Part shown: positions 1 to 3,123 of the stretch, piece by piece
Layout: every line of letters begins with the position of its first letter
How positions within the stretch are numbered: the stretch's first letter is position 1
NCBI GenBank assembly: GCA_902462475.1
Contig: CABQCB010000086.1
Location: 1 to 7,230 of the forward strand
Length of the DNA: 7,230 bases
Direction: 5' to 3'
From: an uncultured Oscillibacter sp.
GTDB taxonomy: Bacteria; Bacillota_A; Clostridia; Oscillospirales; Oscillospiraceae
Program-made: the position numbers and the translations under genes
Notes under the pieces: generated by a model
Seen by the model: only the letters and a program-made list of their open reading frames with translations
Told to the model about the DNA's origin: nothing
The model's database searches: none

Positions 1-13
1 CTGCAAACTCCAT
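1..13 (-). CDS. possible start of a gene leaving the left edge (partial)
   Basis: On the minus strand an ATG at 13-11 begins a frame reading Met-Glu-Phe-Ala and then leaves the window. A GGAG ribosome binding site lies at 23-20, six bases before the ATG. It would be the next gene after the Rrf2 regulator, 55 bases downstream on the same strand, and no U-tract terminator separates them, so co-transcription is plausible. Only four codons are visible, so the product cannot be named and the call rests on the start signal alone. Confidence 0.3.
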
Positions 14-44
14 ATTCCGCTCCGTCCGCCGAAAGGCGCCGCCC

Positions 45-56
45 GGACGATCGTCC
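45..56. repeat. 12-bp perfect palindrome downstream of the Rrf2 gene
   Basis: GGACGATCGTCC is fully self-complementary and lies between the Rrf2 stop codon and the next possible start on the minus strand. There is no T-tract beside it on either strand, so an intrinsic terminator is not supported. It could be a protein binding site, an RNA processing or stability hairpin, or chance in GC-rich DNA. Confidence 0.3.
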
Positions 57-68
57 CGGCAGCGCCCC

Positions 69-491
69 TCACTTCTCTTTTTCCCGCTGGGTACGGACCA
101 GGTCCGCCAGCGTATATTGGTCCACATACTGCTGCACCGCCGCATAGAGGCCCGTCCAGAAATCCAGCGTGGCGCAGGTATCGCACCGGGCACAGCAGTT
201 TTCGCCGCCCTCCAGGCAGGCCACCGGCGCCAGGTCTCCCTCCGTCAGCCGGAGGATGTCCCCCAGGGGATAGTCCTCCGGAGCCCGGGTCAGCCGGTAG
301 CCGCCCTGAGCGCCCCGGCTGCTGTGGAGCAGGCCCGCCCGGCTCAGGATGCCCGCGATCTGCTCCAGGTACTTTACGGAGATGCCCTGCCGGGCAGCGG
401 CGTCCTTCAGCGAGACCAATCCGTCCTGTCCGTGCACGGCGATGTCCGTCATCAGCCGCAGGGCATAGCGCCCCTTTGTGGAAATCCGCAT
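69..491 (-). CDS. Rrf2/IscR-family transcriptional regulator
   Basis: A 140-residue DNA-binding regulator of the Rrf2 family, whose members (IscR, NsrR, CymR, RsrR) sense Fe-S status, nitric oxide, cysteine or redox state. The opening MRISTKGRYALRLM and the winged helix-turn-helix through about residue 70, including SVKYLEQI, LLHSSRGAQGGY and RLTR, are typical of the family, as is the length. A cysteine cluster follows at C92, C99, C100, C103 and C106. IscR binds its [2Fe-2S] cluster with C92, C98, C104 and H107, so a cluster here is likely, but the spacing differs and the ligands are uncertain. The start at 491 is chosen because an AAAGGAGGGG ribosome binding site lies just upstream; an in-frame ATG at 545 would add 18 residues foreign to the family. 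The gene is divergent from the pdaA-like gene. Subfamily and regulon cannot be read from the sequence. Confidence 0.93.
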   Translation of the reverse strand: MRISTKGRYALRLMTDIAVHGQDGLVSLKDAAARQGISVKYLEQIAGILSRAGLLHSSRGAQGGYRLTRAPEDYPLGDILRLTEGDLAPVACLEGGENCCARCDTCATLDFWTGLYAAVQQYVDQYTLADLVRTQREKEK

Positions 492-516
492 GCCGTCCCC
501 TCCTTTTTTAATTCCT

Positions 517-545
517 ATTTTGCCATAGCAAAAAGGGGAATGCAA
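517..545 (-). promoter_or_regulatory. promoter of the Rrf2 gene
   Basis: On the minus strand TTGCAT (545-540) and CAAAAT (522-517) are separated by 17 bases. This is a moderate sigma-A match, placing transcription start about 20 bases before the Rrf2 ATG. A perfect inverted repeat occupies the spacer and reaches into the -10 box. Confidence 0.5.
518..533. promoter_or_regulatory. inverted repeat, candidate operator in the Rrf2 promoter
   Basis: TTTTGC-CATA-GCAAAA is a perfect dyad with 6-bp arms. It overlaps the predicted -10 box of the Rrf2 gene and part of its spacer. Rrf2 proteins bind dyads as dimers and commonly repress their own genes, so autoregulation is a reasonable inference. The sequence is not a recognised IscR, NsrR or CymR box. 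Confidence 0.45.
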
Positions 546-573
546 GGCTTTTGCGCACGGGCGCCGCGCATAG

Positions 574-593
574 CTGCCGCGCCTTTGCGGCAG
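574..593 (+). other. hairpin in the leader region of the pdaA-like gene
   Basis: CTGCCGC and GCGGCAG form a perfect 7-bp stem around the 6-base loop GCCTTT, 25 bases upstream of the AGGAGG of the deacetylase gene. No convincing sigma-A promoter for that gene is visible in 546-630, so it is unclear whether this hairpin is transcribed. There is no T-tract, so it is not a standard terminator. Confidence 0.35.
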
Positions 594-630
594 AATAGGA
601 TCAAACGCTCAAAACGCTAGGAGGAATCCC

Positions 631-1386
631 ATGTCTCGCATCCATCGTGTCATGGCGCCTGCCGCCGCCGACGCGGCCATCCCCGCCAGCGCCGACAACT
701 GGGGCCTGGCCTTCCCCGAGGAGGGCAAGACTCCCGTGGGCAATGCCACCGCCGAGGACCTGGCCCAATACGGCGCCTACTTCCTGGGGGACACCAGCAA
801 AAAGGTCATCTACCTGACCTTTGACTGCGGCTATGAAAACGGCTACACCGCCTCCATTCTGGACACGCTGAAAAAGCACAACGCCCCCGCCGCCTTCTTT
901 GTGGTGGGCAACATGGTGGAGACGGCGCCGGAGCTGGTGTGCCGCATGGCCGACGAGGGCCACATCGTAGGAAACCACACCTACCACCACCCGGACATGT
1001 CCGCCATTGCCGACCAGGAATCCTTCCGCAAGGAGCTGGAGTCTCTGGAGGAGCTGTATGAGGCCACCACCGGCAAGACCATGTCCCGCTTCTACCGCCC
1101 GCCCCAGGGCAAGTACAGTGAGGAAAACCTCCGCCAGGCCAACGCGCTTGGCTATACCACCGTGTTCTGGAGCCTTGCCTATGTGGACTGGTATGTAGAC
1201 GACCAGCCCACGGCGGAGCAGGCATACAGCAAGCTGCTGCCCCGCATCCACGACGGCGCCATCGTGCTGCTCCACTCCACCTCCCGCACCAACGCGGAGA
1301 TCCTGGATGATCTTCTGACCCGCTGGGAGGAGATGGGCTTTACCTTCGCCTCTCTGGACGAACTGCCCCAACTGGAAACCACCTGA
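631..1386 (+). CDS. pdaA: PdaA-like polysaccharide deacetylase (muramic acid de-N-acetylase)
   Basis: A 251-residue carbohydrate esterase family 4 enzyme close to Bacillus PdaA, which removes the acetyl group from muramic acid on the way to muramic delta-lactam in spore cortex peptidoglycan. PdaA-type signatures include WGLAFPEEGK near residue 24, YGAYFLGD at 47-54 and VIYLTFDCGYENGYT at 59-73. The catalytic Asp is D65. The second motif-1 residue, Asp in NodB-type enzymes and Asn in B. subtilis PdaA, is Cys66. Metal ligands are H116 and H120 in GNHTYHHPDM. RPPQG is at 156-160, the conserved WSLAYVDW at 180-187, and LLH ends at H215. AGGAGGAA at 619-626 sets the start. Unlike known secreted PdaA proteins, the first 23 residues lack a hydrophobic core, and the frame upstream to its stop at 571-573 adds none. 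The gene is monocistronic and closed by the terminator at 1389-1426. Family confidence is high; a sporulation role is inferred. Confidence 0.9.
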   Translation: MSRIHRVMAPAAADAAIPASADNWGLAFPEEGKTPVGNATAEDLAQYGAYFLGDTSKKVIYLTFDCGYENGYTASILDTLKKHNAPAAFFVVGNMVETAPELVCRMADEGHIVGNHTYHHPDMSAIADQESFRKELESLEELYEATTGKTMSRFYRPPQGKYSEENLRQANALGYTTVFWSLAYVDWYVDDQPTAEQAYSKLLPRIHDGAIVLLHSTSRTNAEILDDLLTRWEEMGFTFASLDELPQLETT

Positions 1387-1388
1387 GC

Positions 1389-1426
1389 AAAAAAGCCGCC
1401 CGGCCCACCGGCCGGACGGTTTTTTT
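1389..1426. terminator. bidirectional intrinsic terminator between pdaA-like and yhcC-like genes
   Basis: Six A residues (1389-1394), a GC-rich stem (1396-1405 with 1410-1419, one C-A mismatch, CACC loop) and seven T residues (1420-1426) make a rho-independent terminator readable on both strands. The minus-strand gene's TAA (1427-1425) overlaps the end of the T-tract, so the hairpin serves both converging transcripts. Confidence 0.9.
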
Positions 1427-2318
1427 ATAAGTCGCTGCCCTGCTCCACATCGCGGAGGGCAAAGGCATGGTGCACCGCGTTCAAGACCCGCTTTTTGTCT
1501 CCGCTCCAAAGAGGGGCCAGCAGGTCCCGCTTGGCCCCGTCCCCGGTGAGCCGGTGGATCACCACATGCCGCGGCGTGCTGCGCACGCAGCCTTCCAGGG
1601 CGTCGATGTATTCCTCCAGCGTCATGACGGGTACCTCCCCCGCCGCCCAGCGCTGCGCAAGGTCCGTGCCCCGCAGCACATGGAGCAGGTGGAATTTCAC
1701 CCCGCCGGCCCCGGAGGCACCGATGTAGCGGGCGGTCTCGGCCATCATCTCCCGGCTCTCTCCAGGCAGGCCCAGGATCTGGTGGACCACCACGGTAATG
1801 CCCGCCGCCTTCAGCTGCGCCACCGCCCGGTCATATACCGGCAGATCGTAGCCCCGGCGGATGTAGGCGGCGGAGGCGGGGTGGATGGTCTGGAGCCCCA
1901 GCTCCACCCAGACCGGCTTTTGCCGCCCCAGTTCCTCCAGCAGCGCCAGGACCTCCGGCCCCAGGCAGTCCGGCCGGGTGGCGATGGACAGCGCCGCTAT
2001 CTCGTCGGGCGCCATGGCCTCGGTATAGAGGGCCCGCAGGCGATCCACCGGGCCGTAGGTATTGGTGAAGGACTGAAAGTAGGCAATATACTTGGCATCC
2101 GGTCCGGCCTTGCTGGCCACCCGGGCCTTGGCCGCTTCGATCTGCTGGCGCACCGGCCCGGCCTCGGCAAAGGCCCCGGCGCCGTCACAGAAGATGCAGC
2201 CCCGGCTGCCCAGGGTCCCGTCCCGGTTGGGGCAGGTGCAGCCGGAGGACAGGGCCAGCTTGTAGACCTTCGTCCCGTACTGGCGGCGCAGCGCCGCATT
2301 CAGGCTGTTCCAGTACAA
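1425..2318 (-). CDS. YhcC-like radical SAM protein (TIGR01212 family)
   Basis: A 297-residue radical S-adenosylmethionine protein similar along its length to E. coli YhcC. The [4Fe-4S] motif is C29-x11-C41-x2-C44 within CPNRDGTLGSRGCIFC, the spacing typical of this Elp3-related group. Further family blocks are YIAYFQSFTNTYG, ATRPDCLGPEVLALL, VWVELGLQTIH, the glycine-rich HQILGLPGES, GVKFHLLHVLRGT and the C-terminal LLAPLWSGDKK. The family's reaction and substrate are not well established, so I do not name one. The start codon is TTG (2318-2316), with GGAG eight bases upstream inside the end of the yfcE-like gene. The resulting N-terminus, YWNSLNAALRRQYGTKVYKL, aligns with the family, and the in-frame TAA two codons earlier excludes a longer form. 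The gene is second in a two-gene operon and probably relies on translational coupling. Confidence 0.92.
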   Translation of the reverse strand: MYWNSLNAALRRQYGTKVYKLALSSGCTCPNRDGTLGSRGCIFCDGAGAFAEAGPVRQQIEAAKARVASKAGPDAKYIAYFQSFTNTYGPVDRLRALYTEAMAPDEIAALSIATRPDCLGPEVLALLEELGRQKPVWVELGLQTIHPASAAYIRRGYDLPVYDRAVAQLKAAGITVVVHQILGLPGESREMMAETARYIGASGAGGVKFHLLHVLRGTDLAQRWAAGEVPVMTLEEYIDALEGCVRSTPRHVVIHRLTGDGAKRDLLAPLWSGDKKRVLNAVHHAFALRDVEQGSDL

Positions 2319-2321
2319 GCC

Positions 2322-2870
2322 TTATTCTCCCGGAGCAAAGGTACGCAGGGTGTGGCCCTCAAAATCCCGCCAGGCAAAGCGCCCGTCCTCCAGCGTCATG
2401 TAGCCCGGGGCGCTTTCCTCCTTGGGCATGGACACGGAGCCCGGGTTCAGATACCAGATCCCATCGATCTCCCGGCAGGCGGGCACATGGGTATGGCCGC
2501 ACAGCAGCACGTCTCCCGCTTTCAGGGGCGGCAGGCAGTCCGGGCCGTATTTGTGGCCGTGGGTGGCAAAAATCAACCGCTCTCCCAGATCCAGCAGAGC
2601 ATACTCTGCCAGCACCGGGAATTCCAGCACCATCTGGTCCACTTCCGCGTCGCAGTTGCCCCGCACGCACAAAATCTTCTCCCGGCAGCCGTTGAGCAGA
2701 GCCGTCACCTGCTTGGGGTCGTAGTCCCGGGGCAGGTCGTTGCGGGGCCCGTGGTAGAGGATATCCCCCAGCAGCACCAGCCGGTCCGCTCCCTCCTTCT
2801 CAAATGCCTCCAGCAGCTTTTTGCAGTAATACGCCGAGCCGTGCACGTCCGACGCGATCATCCATTTCAT
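2322..2870 (-). CDS. yfcE: YfcE-like metallophosphoesterase
   Basis: A 182-residue calcineurin-like phosphoesterase strongly resembling E. coli YfcE, a metal-dependent phosphodiesterase active on model substrates and without a settled physiological substrate. Dinuclear-metal motifs appear in order: D8-x-H10 (SDVHG), G35-D36 with H40 (LLGDILYHGPRN), G71-N72-C73-D74 (VRGNCDAEVDQM), H104 (THGH) and G125-H126-T127-H128 (GHTHVP). NPGSVSMPKEE near residue 145 is also typical of YfcE. The length matches the family (about 184 residues) and no export signal is seen, so it should be cytoplasmic. GGGAGGGAA lies just before the ATG. It is the promoter-proximal gene of the operon with the radical SAM gene, whose start follows its TAA after three bases. 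No known pathway joins the two, so the pairing may reflect only shared expression. Confidence 0.93.
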   Translation of the reverse strand: MKWMIASDVHGSAYYCKKLLEAFEKEGADRLVLLGDILYHGPRNDLPRDYDPKQVTALLNGCREKILCVRGNCDAEVDQMVLEFPVLAEYALLDLGERLIFATHGHKYGPDCLPPLKAGDVLLCGHTHVPACREIDGIWYLNPGSVSMPKEESAPGYMTLEDGRFAWRDFEGHTLRTFAPGE

Positions 2871-2923
2871 AGCGTTCCCTCCCGCTTTCCTAAGTCTGCC
2901 CGTCCGCCCACCGGCAGCGGCAT
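2867..2923 (-). CDS. possible 18-codon leader ORF overlapping the yfcE start
   Basis: An ATG at 2923-2921 opens a frame of 18 codons (MPLPVGGRADLGKREGTL) whose TGA overlaps the yfcE ATG as ATGA. The predicted promoter puts transcription start only a few bases before this ATG, so translation would be nearly leaderless; the upstream GAGGAG would lie before the transcript start. The peptide has no recognisable features and the frame may be chance in GC-rich DNA. Confidence 0.2.
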   Translation of the reverse strand: MPLPVGGRADLGKREGTL

Positions 2924-2933
2924 GTTTCTCCTC

Positions 2934-2962
2934 ATTATACGGCCCCTTACGCGGCTGTGCAA
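2934..2962 (-). promoter_or_regulatory. promoter of the yfcE-yhcC operon
   Basis: On the minus strand TTGCAC (2962-2957) and a perfect TATAAT (2939-2934) are separated by exactly 17 bases, a strong sigma-A match. Transcription should begin near 2927, giving a leader of about 57 bases before the yfcE ATG. Confidence 0.75.
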
Positions 2963-3037
2963 GGGAAAAGGCGGTTTGGCCGGTTTCATATTGATGTTTT
3001 TTTGGTAAATCCTTTTATTTTTTGTATCTTTTGCAAC

Positions 3038-3066
3038 TTACAATTTGCTTTTCGCTCTGGTATACT
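3038..3066 (+). promoter_or_regulatory. extended -10 promoter of the SLH surface protein gene
   Basis: TGGTATACT (3058-3066) is an extended -10 element. A weak -35, TTACAA, lies at 3038-3043 with a 17-base spacer, and T-rich DNA (2995-3036) upstream resembles an UP element. Transcription would start near 3073, about 50 bases before the ATG at 3124. The 5' leader shows no riboswitch fold that I recognise. Confidence 0.7.
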
Positions 3067-3123
3067 TTAGAAGCAATTTTCGAGGCGTGCAGCCCCCACT
3101 ACATACAGAAATGGAGTATTCTA

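Noticed and set aside
492..545. A longer Rrf2 protein starting at the ATG at 545
   Set aside because: The extra residues would be encoded by the promoter, dyad and ribosome binding site, and Rrf2 proteins begin at MRISTKGRYA.
601..1509. A 302-codon minus-strand open frame opposite the deacetylase gene
   Set aside because: It runs through the bidirectional terminator and into the radical SAM gene, and its sequence is low-complexity Gly/Val with no domain.
1467..3008. A 513-codon plus-strand open frame opposite yhcC and yfcE
   Set aside because: It spans two well-recognised minus-strand genes and the operon promoter, has no family motifs and has Pro/Gln/His-rich composition typical of antisense shadows in GC-rich genes.
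3022..3123. An upstream TTG start extending the SLH protein by 34 residues
   Set aside because: The TTG lies before the predicted promoter and has no ribosome binding site. The ATG at 3124 has GGAG and directly begins a normal signal peptide.
3067..3123. A c-di-GMP or other riboswitch in the SLH gene leader
   Set aside because: The leader is only about 50 bases and shows neither a GEMM-like core nor a terminator or anti-terminator pair.
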